DNA from: Tubulanus polymorphus
Lineage: Eukaryota > Nemertea > Palaeonemertea > Tubulaniformes > Tubulanidae
Direction: 5' to 3'
Length of the DNA stretch: 64,000 bases
Assembly (NCBI RefSeq): GCF_964204645.1
Contig: NC_134030.1
Span: 659,855-723,854, forward strand
Both the position numbers and the translations under genes were made by a program. A model generated the notes under the pieces. That model saw nothing but the letters and a program-made list of their open reading frames with translations. It ran no database searches and had not been told where the DNA came from. This document shows positions 1-13,598 of this stretch, piece after piece (position 1 is the stretch's first letter; every line of letters starts with the position of its first letter).

Positions 1-190
1 ATTTCATCGAAAAAAATTCGCGAAGAAGAAAATTTGTGATAATCAAGCATTTCAAGCCATATCTTTTTATTTCAAGTCAAAAATAATTATTTCAAGCTTT
101 CGATCTATTTTCAAGCTGTTTTCAAGCGCTTGAGTAGTATTTTTCAAATTCAAGCCATTTCAAGCTTTTCAAGCACCGCGACGAACCCTG

Positions 191-2198
191 TTCAGTACCC
201 GGTGATGCCTGGACTGGACCGGACTGGATGTTCAGTACCCGGTGATGCCTGGACCGGACCGGACCGGATGTTCAGTACCCAGTGATGCCTGGACCGGACC
301 AGACTGGATGTTCAGTACCCGGTGATGCCTGGACTGGACCGGACTGGATGTTCAGTACCCGGTGATGCCTGGACCGGACCGGACCGGATGTTCAGTACCC
401 AGTGATGCCTGGACCGGACCAGACTGGATGTTCAGTACCCGGTGATGCCTGGACCGGACCAGACTGGATGTTCAGTACCCAGTGATGCCTGGACCGGACC
501 GGACTGGATGTTCAGTACCCAGTGATGCCTGGACCGGACCGGACTGGATGATCAGTACCCGGTGATGCCTGGACCGGACCGGACTGGATGATCAGAACCC
601 GGTGATGCCTGGACCGGACCGGACTGGATGTTCAGTACCCAGTGATGCCTGGACCGGACCGGACCGGATGTTCAGTACCCAGTGATGCCTGGACCGGACC
701 AGACTGGATGTTCAGTACCCGGTGATGCCTGGACCGGACCAGACTGGATGTTCAGTACCCAGTGATGCCTGGACCGGACCGGACTGGATGTTCAGTACCC
801 AGTGATGCCTGGACCGGACCGGACTGGATGTTCAGTACCCGGTGATGCCTGGACCGGACCGGACTGGATGATCAGAACCCGGTGATGCCTGGACCGGACC
901 GGACTGGATGTTCAGTACCCAGTGATGCCTGGACCGGACCAGACTGGATGTTCAGTACTCAGTGATGCCTGGACCGGACCAGTTCTCGGAGCTACCGGAC
1001 CAGATGTTCAGTACCCGGTGATGCCTGGACTGGACCAGTTCTCGAAGCTACCGGACCAGATGTTCAGTACCCGGTGATGCCTGGACCGGACCGGACTGGA
1101 TGTTCAGTAACTGGTGATGCCTGGACCGGACCAGACTGGATGTTCAGTACTCAGTGATGCCTGGACCGGACCAGTTCTCGGAGCTACCGGACCAGATGTT
1201 CAGTACCCGGTGATGCCTGGACTGGACCAGTTCTCGAAGCTACCGGACCAGATGTTCAGTACCCGGTGATGCCTGGACCGGACCGGACTGGATGTTCAGT
1301 AACTGGTGATGCCTGGACCGGACCAGACTGGATGTTCAGTACTCAGTGATGCCTGGACCGGACCAGTTCTCGGAGCTACCGGACCAGATGTTCAGTACCC
1401 GGTGATGCCTGGACTGGACCAGTTCTCGAAGCTACCGGACCAGATGTTCAGTACCCGGTGATGCCTGGACCGGACCAGTTCTGGAAGCTACCGGACCAGA
1501 TGTTCAGTACCCGGTGATGCCTGGACCGGACCAGTTCTTGAAGCTACCGGAGCAGATGTTCAGTACCCAGTGATGCCTGGACCGGACCGGACTGGATGAT
1601 CAGTACCCGGTGTTGCCTGGACCGGACCAGACTGGATGTTCAGTACTCAGTGATGCCTGGAATGGACTGGTGCTCAAAGCTGCCCGGACCGGACCAGTAA
1701 CTGGTGATGCCTGGACCGGACCGGTGCACAGAGCTGACCGGACCAGATGTTCAGTACCCGGTGATGCCTGGACCAGGCCAGTTCTCGAAGCTACCGGACC
1801 AGATGTTCAGTACCCAGTGATGCCTGGACCGGACCAGTTCTCGAAGCTACCGGACCAGATGTTCAGTACCCAGTGATGCCTGGACCGGTTCTCAAAGCTG
1901 ACCGGACCAGATGTTCAGTATCCGGTGATGCCTGGACCGGACCGGTGCACGGAGCTGACCGGACAGGATGTTCAGTATCCGGTGATGCCTGGACCGGACC
2001 AGTTCTCGAAGCTACCGGACCAGATGTTCAGTACCCGGTGATGCCTGGACCGGACCGGTGCACGGAGCTGACTGGACAGGATGTTCAGTATCTGGTGATG
2101 CCTGGACCGGACCGGTGCTCGAAGCCGCCCGGACCGGACCAGATGTTCATTACCCAGTGAGGCCTGGACCGGACCGGTGCTCGGAGTAGCCCGGACCT
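191..2198. repeat. 40/56-bp minisatellite with 192-bp higher-order unit
   Basis: The unit starts TTCAGTACCC and recurs every 40 bp to about 985. After that, 56-bp variants (16 extra bases, GAGCTACCGG-type) alternate with 40-bp ones as 56+40+40+56, giving a 192-bp period with starts at 1007, 1199 and 1391. It is rich in GGACCGGACC. Open frames across it follow from the repetition and are not genes. Confidence 0.95.
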
Positions 2199-2900
2199 GA
2201 GTTCCTGTGCAGGTATCCCGACTGTCGCGCGCCGATACCTGGGAAACTGAACCAGCTGAACCGTTGATTGACTGGTGACTGACCGTTACTAGAGAACCAG
2301 CGATCCTCCTCAGAGAAAGGAGTTGGGAAGCCGACCGTGCTTGTACAGCCGGCGACCGCTGTGATGTTCTGAAATAGAGACATCAATGGGCACATCGGCA
2401 GAAACTGTACTTTCTGTTTCCGGGACTTATCGGCCCGAACCCATAGATCTTCCGACCACAATCCGCAAGTCGAGGAAGGATTAACTCATATAACGCCCGA
2501 TGTAGCCCAACAGGATGAACACAGAACGTAATCAGGGCCCGAACAGATGACCGCATCCCTCACGATGACGACGCTCGACTTTAGCAGGGAGCGGCATTAT
2601 CGCATTCAAAATACAACAATTAAATATTCGGTTTAAATATAACAGATATTTTAATGTTATAACTTACATAATATTATAACATACACGCAATTCAAGAAAG
2701 ATGCACTGATTTGATTTGATTCAAACAAAAATAAAATTCACGAGGGAACAAAAACAGAACAAACTCACTGCATAGAAAGTACAAGTGTCTCTTAAATTCC
2801 TAAATCCCTTAGAGACAAAATCAAACACCTTCTTATAAAAAACGCCAAGAAAAAGGATGGCTAAATGCAATACAGCAGAGCCGGGTCGTATAGAAAAACC
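2199..2900. other. Unassigned sequence between satellite and micro-exon cluster
   Basis: No convincing exon, RNA gene or repeat was recognised. A minus-strand open frame at 2150-2461 overlaps the satellite edge and looks accidental. The part after ~2600 is AT-rich. Confidence 0.4.
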
Positions 2901-3064
2901 GCTGGCGATCATTCAATCCAAATTGGCAAAAAACATAGGAAAGGGTCCGGTACTCGATGGAAATATGACGTCACGGAGTTATGAAAACTAGTCACAACTT
3001 TAACCGTTTTAACGCCATACAAAAAATTGAATGCGTTGAAATTGTATTTGAAGACTGAACTTAC

Positions 3065-6000
3065 TTCTTGCTTGCAAGTCGGGAGGCGTCTCCGGCGGGA
3101 GGGGTGCGCTGTTGCTGCTGCTGCTGTTGTTTGACAACTGTAAATAGAAATAATATATAAATCAATGCAACAGAAAATGAACACAACAGGCACTTATTAC
3201 ACGGTAGTTCAGTAGAATGAAGGGGTCTGGGTACAAAAACGTGTATTCTAAGATTACTAGTATATATTTTCTTGAGGAATTTCATAAAAATGGTTACATT
3301 AGGAGGGAAGTGAGGCATGTGAGATTGAGGGCGTCACTGATACTTACATTAAGCGACGGCGACCTTGCCTCTGAGGCAAACTGATGCTAAAATGAAAATA
3401 AAAAAAATACATTAGTCAAATTCATTAACGGTTGAATTTTTAAACATTTTCATTATGACGTTCATTAGTTCAAGGTGCTGGTTTTTTAGACAATTTCAAT
3501 AAGAGAAAAGTATTCAGGTATAGCTAGCACTATATCAGGAACGTAGCTTGAGGCGGTTCGGGGGGGTTCGAAAATTCAGTTCCTCGCAAAGAAAAATTAA
3601 AAACAGAAATGTTAAACTTACAAATATTAAAATTTGTTCATTTAATCAAAACCTCGTTAAATCAATCTCCCAGAGGCAATTTATCTGGGCACGTTTTCAA
3701 AATTTGTTTTGGTTAGGGGGCCCCGTTCTGGTCCAGTCAAACGCTACGGACCTGTCTATGGCAATAGCTAATCAACATTGATATAATTATCACCGGTCGC
3801 TGTGGTCAATACACCGTGCATTGTTAAACTTGATAGGCGTTCATTTCCTGTATATGAGGGCGCTGCTGGTTACCTCGCTTCAGTATTAGGGAATAGATGG
3901 AGCCACTTGTCGAAGCATGCTCGATTTATAAAGCTAACTCCACTGTATAGATGGCGCCACTCACCATGATTTCCACGGAAACAAGAATATATACTTAGTA
4001 AGTAGAATATGAGTGGGAAGGGTTTCAAGCGTAATATCAAAATATTGATTTGATTGGTTTAAAAATCTCCAAAACGCTTTCGTTTCACAACAAAGTTAAA
4101 CATCCGTTTTCTAACTTTACTTTACTTCACACGCCAAACAATGGGATACCCGCAGTCTTACTGTAGCAATCGAGGATTCCACTTATGGCAGGCGAGGATC
4201 CACCAGGTGTCGCTAGTAAATAGTTTGTCGTCTGCGTTCGATTTTCTTGTACATTTCAATTAAATCTGAATGAATTGTTCTCTTAAATGAATCAATTATT
4301 AATGAAAACTAAACCGATATCAGAGTAGAAGAATGAAAGTATTTCTTCTTCAAACCAGTTCAAAGTTCATCGAAAATGAACTAATTTTGACAACGAACAA
4401 CCTACTACTCGTTGCGCCATCTGGTGGAATAGCTGGTTTTGCGGGTATCCCATAAATCAAATATCACACTTATGGCGCCATCTAACGGTTAAAGTAGTTT
4501 ATTAATATAAGGTGACGAACACCTTTTAAACATTGGAACGAGGAAATACAACAGATTGATATCATACATTGACACGCGAGACCAAAGACTCTTATACAAC
4601 AGACCCTTAACTCAAAAAGTCAATATGAAAAATAGCAATTTCATTACATTTATCACAAATCTATTGATTCACAGCAGGTTCATATTTGCTGTGTTTTGAT
4701 CCAATTACAAGACCGATATCAATGTATGGTATATCAATATATTATCAAAATATTAACGGTATAACTAGGGGTGCAGGGACCCACTTTGGAAGTGGTCTGA
4801 AATGGTCGACGATCTGACATTTTCAAATTTAACTCCCCCTGGTTTAAAAGGAACCAAAGACATTGAAACTCACTACACATATACAGAACATGTCATGAGA
4901 TTATTTATAACTTTATTTATAACTAGAGCAAAAACCTGCTCTATACCGATATATATTAAACTCTGATTTCAATGTAATATAACAACAGAATTGATCCTTA
5001 AAATCTGCTAAAGTGCTAATTTTGCCGGGGAAAAAAATGGACATACAAGTGCGCCATCTTAATTCCAATTGCGCCGATATTTTGAGTTTGAGTATATAAA
5101 CCAATTATCAACACGATAAATCAAAAACTACCCGAGACAACTGGACGCAAAGTGAACGCAATAACTATAGTCCCGAGTGAGATAAAAAATAAATTAGTTT
5201 GAACTTAAAATTCAAGATCAATGTTTAATCTCTTACGTCCACGTGCTGTATCGGTGATAAATCCTGTAAAGATAAAATAAAACAAAATATTAGATGGATA
5301 TTCATGAATGCATGTATCACTGATTCAGGTTTTCAATAAAAACTGTTTCACAAATGATAGGTAAATTTTGCAGCAAATTCTCCAAGATTAGAACAAAACC
5401 AGTAGTTATATAGTAGAGGTTTTTGGGTCATGAAGCAAATGAAGTAGTAAATATAACACTTAATTTAAATGACAACTTTAGAGATAGCATCATTAATATA
5501 TGACTTCTACGATGATGAGACTTAATCGAATTTGAATTTATTCCTAATTAGCATAATTTATACATAACAGCTACTACCCTCTATTTTCAAATTACAAATT
5601 GAAATAAGCGTGATTTATTAGAAAATAGTTATCACTTACCGGTGTAGAAGAACCGCTCGGCGGCGTTGTTGGTAAAAACTGAAAATACAATCAAAGACAA
5701 TGTTAAAAACCTGATCTGATTTGTATAGTGTAAGTAAATGGTTTTGGGGTCGGACCAAATTTCTGTAAATGTGAGTGAAATCAATCGAAGTTTGTCCGAA
5801 CTGGTTTTTCAGTTTTTCTCCACTCGTCTATAACGGGCTATCAATCAATATGGTCGAAAGTGCAGAATGTTCCAGCTGATAAAAACTGGGTTCCAAAATA
5901 ATCAGCCCTTTGCATGTGATGATGCGAACGATCAGGCTGGGTGCACCCTGGTATAGATTTGACGATGCAGTAATGTATGACGGACATTACCTGTCAGTAG

Positions 6001-6121
6001 CAGAAGCAGGGTTTAATATTCTATATATATAAATTTCGGTTTCAAGCTCAAGAATGATGACTTCAAACAGGCGTTTACGATAACTTACGTCTATTCCGGA
6101 CATAGAAATATTAAATTTTGG

Positions 6122-6165
<44 letters not shown>

Positions 6166-7405
6166 GCTGCGCTGTACCCTATAAAAGAGAAAACATATTC
6201 ATACAATGACAAGAAATAGGACAGACGCGAAATCAGAGTTTATCTAACAGTTTATCTCCAGGACGGATGTGGCTGTGAAATCAAACAGTTTATCTCTAGG
6301 ATGGACACGTCTGTTAACTGTTGCCACTGGTTACCTCGAAAAAACCGTTCCTGATATAACTAAATAGTTTCCATAGCAACCAGACGAGGTCAAACAATGC
6401 AAATTGAGAGATAATAAGGTAATGGATTCGAGGGGGCAGCAGACTACAGTAGACTCGGCCACCCTACTCGGTACCCGGTTGAAATTGCATACACATTTTC
6501 TGATCCTTAACGTAAAAATCCTAAAATTTTAAAAAGTTGGTATTCGGTTAATTAATGGTCCAAATAGAACAGAGTTAAGCGGAGTCTGCTGTATCATCAT
6601 TTTGATATTGATGCCTATAATTTTAGAGAATGTCGATATTTAATGGAACAATACATTTAGCCGATCCAGAAAAATTTCATAAACGTAATTCTAACCATTT
6701 CTTCCTTTTTTTTCATTTTATTTTTTTTTTTCATTAGTGGTGAGACGAAAATGACGTCATCGACTCACTACCATCTTACGTCATGAAGCTCAAAAATAGG
6801 ATAAATGTTCTCATGTATCGCCATGGGAACGTTGGGACCCATAATTGGTGCCACTACCTAAACGTTACTGTTGCCATGGATACCACAAAGAAACTTAAAT
6901 AAATAGTTTCCATAGCGACCAGACAATGTTAAACAATGCAAATTTAGAATGGAGAGAAATGAGGCTATGGGTTGGGCAACAACTAGCAGCGCATACAGTA
7001 ACTAATCACGATTCAATACAATATTTTTATTCTTATATCTTTACTTTTAGAGAATATCGATATTTTACTAAACGATGCATTGAGCAGAAATCCAGAGAGA
7101 TCCAGAAATATTTCACCAACGTTATATTCAATATTTTTTTTTCTTTTTTTTCATTCTAGATGCAATTCAGGGCCTAGTTTCACAAACAGGTTTAACTCTT
7201 AAATCGATTTAATTTCTTCATTAATTCAGTTTATCTTAAATCGATTAAGGCGTTTATCCTTTTTGTGAAACTGGACCCAGGGGTACAAAATACTAAGTAT
7301 GGGATGAATAAATTAGCATGGAAGCAGTAAATTTGTACTTACTTTATTATACGGGCTTGAATGTGAGGGGCCCGCACCCCGTGTTTTTTTTACAGCTTTT
7401 GGCAT
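3065..7405 (-). CDS. Micro-exon gene of unknown function, minus-strand copy (3' end not found)
   Basis: Six short exons with good GT/AG borders join in one frame: 7405-7343 (MPKAVKKTRGAGPSHSSPYN plus Lys, starting exactly at an ATG), 6178-6089 (GTAQ, poly-Gln, PKFNISMSGID), 5678-5640 (FLPTTPPSGSSTP), 5263-5237 (DLSPIQHVD), 3386-3348 (HQFASEARSPSLN), 3137-3065 (LSNN, Ser run, PLPPETPPDLQAR). Lengths are 63, 90, 39, 27, 39 and 73 nt; all junctions are phase 0 except the last, which exits in phase 1. About 110 codons are covered. No signal peptide, membrane segment or known domain is visible; the product would be basic at its start and largely disordered. The plus-strand relatives end in a DECPF exon entered in phase 1, so a matching terminal exon is expected but is not seen before the left edge. 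A possible 5' UTR exon ends at 9667 with a GTAAGT donor. Confidence 0.5.
7169..7284. mobile_element. Small palindromic MITE
   Basis: Ends pair as GGGCCTAGTTTCACAAA and TTTGTGAAACTGGACCC, with two inner ATCGATTTAA/AAATCGATTA half-sites. About 115 bp, non-coding. A partial copy of one end is at 18184-18230. Confidence 0.6.
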
Positions 7406-7474
7406 CTAGAAAAACAAGTAAAAATATTAAATCATTTGAAAATATATCAGTCAGTCTTATTCTGGTTCAGTGAA

Positions 7475-8571
7475 CTAATTCTCTATATGGTGCATGTAGG
7501 GGTCCAGGGACACCACATCCACTAATTCTCTATATGGTGCATGTAGGGGTCCAGGGACACCACATCCACTAATTCTCTATATGGTGCATGTAGGGGTCCA
7601 GGGACACCACATCCACTAATTCTCTATATGATGCATGTAGGGGTCCAGGGACACCACATCCACTAATTCTCTATATGATGCATGTAGGGGTCCAGGGACA
7701 CCACATCCACTAATTCTCTATATGGTGCATGTAGGGGTCCAGGGACACCACATCCACTAATTCTCTATATGGTGCATGTAGGGGTCCAGGGACACCACAT
7801 CCACTAATTCTCTATATGGTGCATGTAGGGGTCCAGGGACACCACATCCACTAATTCTCTATATGGTGCATGTAGGGGTCCAGGGACACCACATCCACTA
7901 ATTCTCTATATGGTGCATGTAGGGGTCCAGGGACACCACATCCACTAATTCTCTATATGGTGCATGTAGGGGTCCAGGGACACCACATCCACTAATTCTC
8001 TATATGGTGCATGTAGGGGTCCAGGGACACCACATCCACTAATTCTCTATATGGTACATGTAGGGGTCCAGGGACACCACATCCACTAATTCTCTATATG
8101 GTGCATGTAGGGGTCCAGGGACACCACATCCACTAATTCTCTATATGATGCATGTAGGGGTCCAGGGACACCACATCCACTAATTCTCTATATGGTGCAT
8201 GTAGGGGTCCAGGGACACCACATCCACTAATTCTCTATATGGTGCATGTAGGGGTCCAGGGACACCACATCCACTAATTCTCTATATGGTGCATGTAGGG
8301 GTCCAGGGACACCACATCCACTAATTCTCAATATGGTGCATGTAGGGGTCCAGGGACACCACATCCACTAATTCTCTATATGGTACATGTAGGGGTCCAG
8401 GGACACCACATCCACTAATTCTCTATATGGTGCATGTAGGGGTCCAGGGACACCACATCCACTAATTCTCTATATGGTGCATGTAGGGGTCCAGGGACAC
8501 CACATCCACTAATTCTCTATATGGTGCATGTAGGGGTCCAGGGACACCACATCCACTAATTCTCTATATGA
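7475..8571. repeat. 47-bp minisatellite, about 23 copies
   Basis: Highly uniform unit (CTAATTCTCTATATGGTGCA...) repeated every 47 bp with rare single-base variants. It lies about 70 bp upstream of the first minus-strand micro-exon. The same repeat occurs in inverse orientation at 17562-17985 and 25150-25275, each time just upstream of an MPKA exon. Confidence 0.95.
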
Positions 8572-8624
8572 AACTTGAAGGCAACTGGGATTGCAAATCT
8601 TGATATGATGATTGACAAAAACAC

Positions 8625-9045
8625 AAAGACAGCGATCTAACCCAAAAACAGCGATCTTACACAAAAACAGCGATCTTACACAAAATAGCGATCTAACCTA
8701 AAAACACCAATCTAACACAAAAACAGCTTTCTAACCCAAAAACAGCGACCTAACAAAAAACTGCGATCTAACCTAAAACAGCGATCCAACCTAAAACAGC
8801 GATCTAACAAAAAACTGCGATCTAACAGAAAAACAGTGTTCTAACCCAAAAACTGCAATCTAACCTAAACACTGCGGTCTAACCCAAAAACAGCGATCTA
8901 ACACAAAAACTGTGATCTAACACAAAAAGTGATCTAACACAAAACAGCAATCTAACCAAAAACGGTGATCTAACCTCAAAACAGCGATCTAACCTAAAAA
9001 CTGCGATCTTACCTAAAAACTGCGATCTTACCCAAAAACAGCGAT
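8625..9045. repeat. Degenerate ~19-bp tandem repeat
   Basis: Variants of ACAGCGATCTAACCCAAAA repeat with many small indels. Intronic or upstream of the minus-strand micro-exon gene. Confidence 0.8.
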
Positions 9046-11179
9046 TGAAAAGGTGATTTCATATTCACATTTTGATTATCTATAATATCGTGAAATGATG
9101 AATTCATTAATTTGATTCAATTGAATTAATTTTTAAGTCGGCATTTTAGACAAAATGAAAATCAAACATCTCCATCCTAAATTCTTCTTAATTTTAATTT
9201 TGGTTGAGAAAACCAATTGATTTCAGTGATTTATATCTTCAAATTCCAAATAAGAAAATCAACTCTGCCATTGGGCCGCAATCGAAGTCCGGATCCGTCG
9301 TTTAGCATTCGTGTTTTTCAAAAATTCAAACGTTTCGAATCACTATGATCATCAAAAATTGTTTTTGAATCGAATCCATGATGAGTCAATAGTTAGGTAA
9401 CTATTGCTGGATTTAAAAACAGTCAGTTTGAGGTAGGTTGATGATGTTTGAAGGGCTGAAATGGACGCTCAATACCTCGGTCTCTAAATAAGGGATAAAA
9501 ATTAACCTTATATGTGCACTTTCGAGCTAAACTACTATGACACCTAATCATTGTCTACAAGAGCTGTGCTAAAGTAATCATTTAAAGTCAATCGATCATT
9601 TATAGAGGCCTTAGTTTTGAGTTTTTTTACACTACAATTTTTGATCAAAGATGTAAAATATACTTACGTCGTAATGTCTGTGAAACGAATGATTCGATCA
9701 GCTGACAGCTGGTCATCGTTCAGTAAACCGCACTGACCTCAACCAATCAACACGCGGCTTAATACATTTAACATTCAAACTACTTGTATGCAAATCACAA
9801 ACGCGGAAGTAAGTGGACCGGAAGAAAGTGGCGAACGATTCTACGGATCAGTCTTCTGAACCGACGGCATCACATAAATCAGTTTTCACCTATTCTAAAA
9901 CCGGTATTAGATTTTATCAGATTTACTATTAATACTTTGGTTAATATGGCTGTCATTTTAATAAGATAATTCAAAATTCAAAGTAAAATGAATATCTCCG
10001 TTCATAATTTTTCAGAAATGATTTTTCATCGTAGACTGGTTGCCCGTTCATTCCCGCGCAATGAACATTGTCAGTTAGACTGGTTACCGGGCTCTATCAG
10101 GCTACTGAATTGACGACTTCGCACATCGGTTTTCACTAATGCAAATTGTTGAGCTTTGGCAGATTTATCTTATGAAGATAATAAAAATTTTGTAGTCAAT
10201 ATGAGAAAATATTTCAGAATCTGATATGAAATGAATATTTCCGTCAACCATATTTCAGTAATGGTTTTTCAATGTAGACGGATCGTGAGGTGGCTAGACT
10301 GGTTACCGGTCTCTATGGGACAAGCAACCAGTCTATGCTCCGACTCACCTACCAGTGTATGGAATACCTCCACTCCGGCGTTCGATTGCCAGGGCACGGA
10401 ATCTTGCCCGCATTTATACAATTCTTTTCATGCACGCCGCGCTTTATTATGCAAGTTATTAGATGTTGTATGCTGTAGTACAGTGAACTCTGAAGGTTTA
10501 GTTTGGGCTATTCACGCGATCACGCCCCGCCAAAGAGTTATCCCTGCAGACTAATCATCGTAAACCAGAGAAGCGTTCCGGTATCCATTTTTGAGGATAC
10601 ATCTTCACGTGTCGGGGTTTGATTGCCTCCCACCGATCCAAGCCAACACGAACCCTGCGGCTAGTGCAGATCACTCTTTGGTCTTCTGTTCTTCGGCCTC
10701 GTCGAACTGAATTCAGTTTGTCCGGATTTCTAATAGTGACGCATGCAAGAAGTGAGGAAAAGAGGCATCCGAAAACTCCATAGACTCCTGAAGTTAAAGA
10801 CATAGGGTTCAGTTAATGCCTTTCTACTTGATGTTTCTAGAAGATACGGAAAGGACCAAAACTCAAAATCCCCACTAAAACAGGGATGTATTTAATATGG
10901 TTTCATCGTTTCATCATTTGAAGTGAACGTAAACAGCTTGAAAATAAAAACTACCACGAAAATATATCTTAAACTAAATTCAATTTCAACACGATTATTT
11001 GTTTACATCAATTTCACCCAGCGGCGTTTGTTATCGAACTGTGACTGAGTTTATATTCATTATCAGATCTGAAATAGTTCCCGTTATAGCTGCACAGAAA
11101 AACGAGTCTATCATGATGTTCCAACTACTCAACTACTGTGGCATGCGAGTAATAAATTCACTTTTCCGATACATATCGA

Positions 11180-11330
11180 TTAAGGGGCAGCACTAGACGG
11201 TTCAAGATTTTAGACAGCTCGCTATGATTCTACTCTGGCAAGCGAGCTATAAGTTAGTTCACAGATTTACCGCTATTGATTTGTTTAGGGGCAGCACCTG
11301 ACGGTTAAGACATTGAAGAGCTCTGTATCT
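11180..11330. repeat. Interspersed repeat with GGCAGCAC and GTTCACAGATTTACCGCT motifs
   Basis: Two adjacent units start AGGGGCAGCAC..GACGGT. Related units lie at 31670-31800 and, inverted, at 32338-32460. Probably an old transposon family. Confidence 0.45.
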
Positions 11331-12504
11331 TGCTGTGGCACGCGAGATTCAGCTCCCTGGGTCCAGTTCTACAGTTCAGAGTCGATTCATTTTCAATGGG
11401 TCGACAGAGAACTAGATCGCTCACAACTTGAAAAGAAATATATACTAGTTATTGATGACAAATTCGAAAATTCCCAAAAAATAAGTCATACAAATTAAGT
11501 AGTTCAATGAATTAATTATATATGCAAAATTTTCAATGAATCCCATCACATATCTTCACTTTTATCTTTTTCTGATGATCTGGGCTCAATTGCACAGTGG
11601 TGACCTATATAATAATACTGTTCCATCCTATAGCTGTTGGAATCGCTAGTGAACTTATGGTCTCAGATAAGACTGGTGATCTTAAATCGAAGACTTGGCA
11701 CTCCGACCATTTTCTGAGGATCCGGTTGTTAAAAACTCTCGCATTAAAACAGTCTGAGGAGGAACTTGTATAGAAGAGGAATTCCACGAAGAAATTTCCA
11801 CCAGAGAAAGCTGAGAAAACCAAAATATTTTTTAAAAAACTTGACAATGACCAAGTAATATATATATATATGACAAACTAGTTTTATTAGAAGGCTTGTT
11901 GGCCGTTTGAAGTTGAATCATATGTTTTTTTAGAAACATCAATATATTAGAAAACATTTTTTCTAACATGGCAAAGTATAAAAAACATGATCTTTGAATT
12001 GTTCAACACTTGTTACAACACTTGTATAAACAGGCTCAAAGTTTTCTGAGCTAAAAACTCCCCATAACTGAATGTTTCAATAGCACACAAGTTATTCAAT
12101 TTTTTACAATTTTTGATACAAAAAATGATAACATTTGAATTTTGATTTATCCCAGAAATCAAAATTTAACATAAATTTCTCAATAAAAGGACAATAATGT
12201 AGTCACTGTAGTTACATTGATTATAATGTTGACGACTTGTGATTAAACCAAATTACGTTATCTGAAGTAAACTGAATACTAATTGAGACTTCAAAATAGA
12301 GATGACTTCAATAATGTGACGACTTATCCAAATGATGACTTACACACTTAGTGAATTGAATTAGAAATACAAATTGAGACTAAAAAATAGAGATGACTTC
12401 AGTAATGTTTTTTTTTTCTATATCTCGTTCGTATGATGATCACCTAGAGTCGAATACAGGAATTCGGAATGGAGAATAAGTGCGCATTAATCATCCAACT
12501 CTTT

Positions 12505-12593
12505 CTTCCCTTCTCTTTCTTCCCTTCCCTTCTCTTTCTTCCCTTCCCTTCTCTTTCTTCCCTTCCTTTCTCTTTCTTCCCTTCCTTTCTTGT
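12505..12593. repeat. Pyrimidine-rich 19-bp tandem repeat
   Basis: CCCTTCCCTTCTCTTTCTT units, four to five copies. The Lys/Glu/Arg-rich reading frame on the minus strand is a by-product. Confidence 0.85.
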
Positions 12594-13130
12594 TTACGTT
12601 TCCCTGAAAATACATTATATATTTCACATGTATGATTAAAATTGAATATATAAATGCTGCAATGAAAGATAATGAGAATTGCATAAACATGAAGAATTCA
12701 TTTCAATCTGAAATAATAAACCCCTAAAATTAATTTAGGAATTATTTTATGAAACTGATCACTGATTCATAAAAATGTTAATTCTTAATTTAATCTTTTA
12801 TTTTTATTTTTGAATCAGGGCCCAGGGATGAGTGTTTAGCGTTTGTAGGTTTTCTACCTGTGAGTAGTGGATGTACATTCACTCCGATGGATAAAATGGG
12901 GATCTTAAAGTATATCTCTGTTCATGCAGATTTCATCCGTCTCAATGCACATTTCGTCCCAGTCTCAATGCAGATTTTCATGAACCATTTCCGGCGTGAA
13001 ACTGAAATTAGAATAATGAAATTTCAGATGAAGAAGTTAAACGATTAAAAGAACAACTATAGCATAACAGACACTATCTGCAAAACATGTAAACCAGATA
13101 AAATAGCAGCAGCGGTTAGCTGCTAGGCAG

Positions 13131-13200
13131 TGGGGATCAAAGGTAATCAGGAGGAAAGGGAAGGGATATGTAGGAAGCAGGCGAGGGGGATGTTGGTTAA
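13131..13200 (+). pseudogene. Decayed fragment of the nuclear-signal exon, copy a
   Basis: A short stretch resembles the middle of copies b and c (the Asn-Gln-Glu-Glu and RKR region) but contains substitutions and stops and lacks both ends. It is the 5'-most trace of the plus-strand cluster. Confidence 0.4.
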
Positions 13201-13352
13201 AGAGACATTCTTAACCATTAAAGAAACACTCTGAGTCCATGTTCTGACGATATATAGAGAATCAAATGCTAATAATACAAGAAAGAATGACCTGAAAAAG
13301 TTTCTGAAAAGTTACCTTGTAGCTAATGATATATCGATAGTTCTCTTTTGAA

Positions 13353-13598
13353 AGATGGTGGGAAACCAAGAGAAACCGAAAAGTACCAGTTGCGGTCGTC
13401 GTGGCTCCGCAGGGAGGAGGAGCAAGAGTGGTCCCGGCGGATGGTGCGGCTGACGAAGGTAATCGGGAGGAAGGGGAGGGGATAAATAGGAAGCGGCCGA
13501 GGAGGGATGGTGGTGGGGCTGGAGATGGTGCGGGTCCTGCTCCTCCTGCTCCTCCATCCGTATCTTGGGCGGTCACTCGTCAAAAAGCTGGCGAGTGA
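13353..13598 (+). CDS. Basic, nuclear-signal terminal exon, copy b
   Basis: The frame reads VAVVVAPQGGGARVVPADGA..., then INRKRPRRDGGGAGDG, Pro-rich text and QKAGE-stop. Compared with copy c, 11 of 18 differing codons are synonymous and two indels are both 9 nt, so this frame has been under coding constraint. The upstream border is unclear: the acceptor of copy c is replaced by weaker sequence. The RKRPRRD cluster suggests nuclear import. The upstream partner exons are not identified. Confidence 0.4.
   Translation, partial: RWWETKRNRKVPVAVVVAPQGGGARVVPADGAADEGNREEGEGINRKRPRRDGGGAGDGAGPAPPAPPSVSWAVTRQKAGE

Larger units (their letters stand above)
9046..13080. other. Mostly unannotated spacer between the inverted micro-exon clusters
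   Basis: No exon can be supported. It contains a GTAAGT donor-like site on the minus strand at 9666 (possible 5' UTR exon), two short GACTGGTTACCGG motifs (near 10078 and 10299), a GGGGCAGCAC repeat pair (11187 and 11289), and an open frame at 10231-10554 that resembles nothing. AT-rich from 11.5 to 12.8 kb. Confidence 0.4.

Noticed and set aside
1610-2160. Two open frames of about 90 codons in the first minisatellite
   Set aside because: They are translations of the 40/56-bp repeat, with no splice sites or non-repeat protein features.
7475-8571. A CRISPR-like array
   Set aside because: Units are contiguous 47-bp repeats without unique spacers, in an intron-containing genome.
10231-10554. 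107-codon plus-strand frame
   Set aside because: No recognisable domain, no splice context, overlapped by another open frame; it runs through interspersed repeat motifs.
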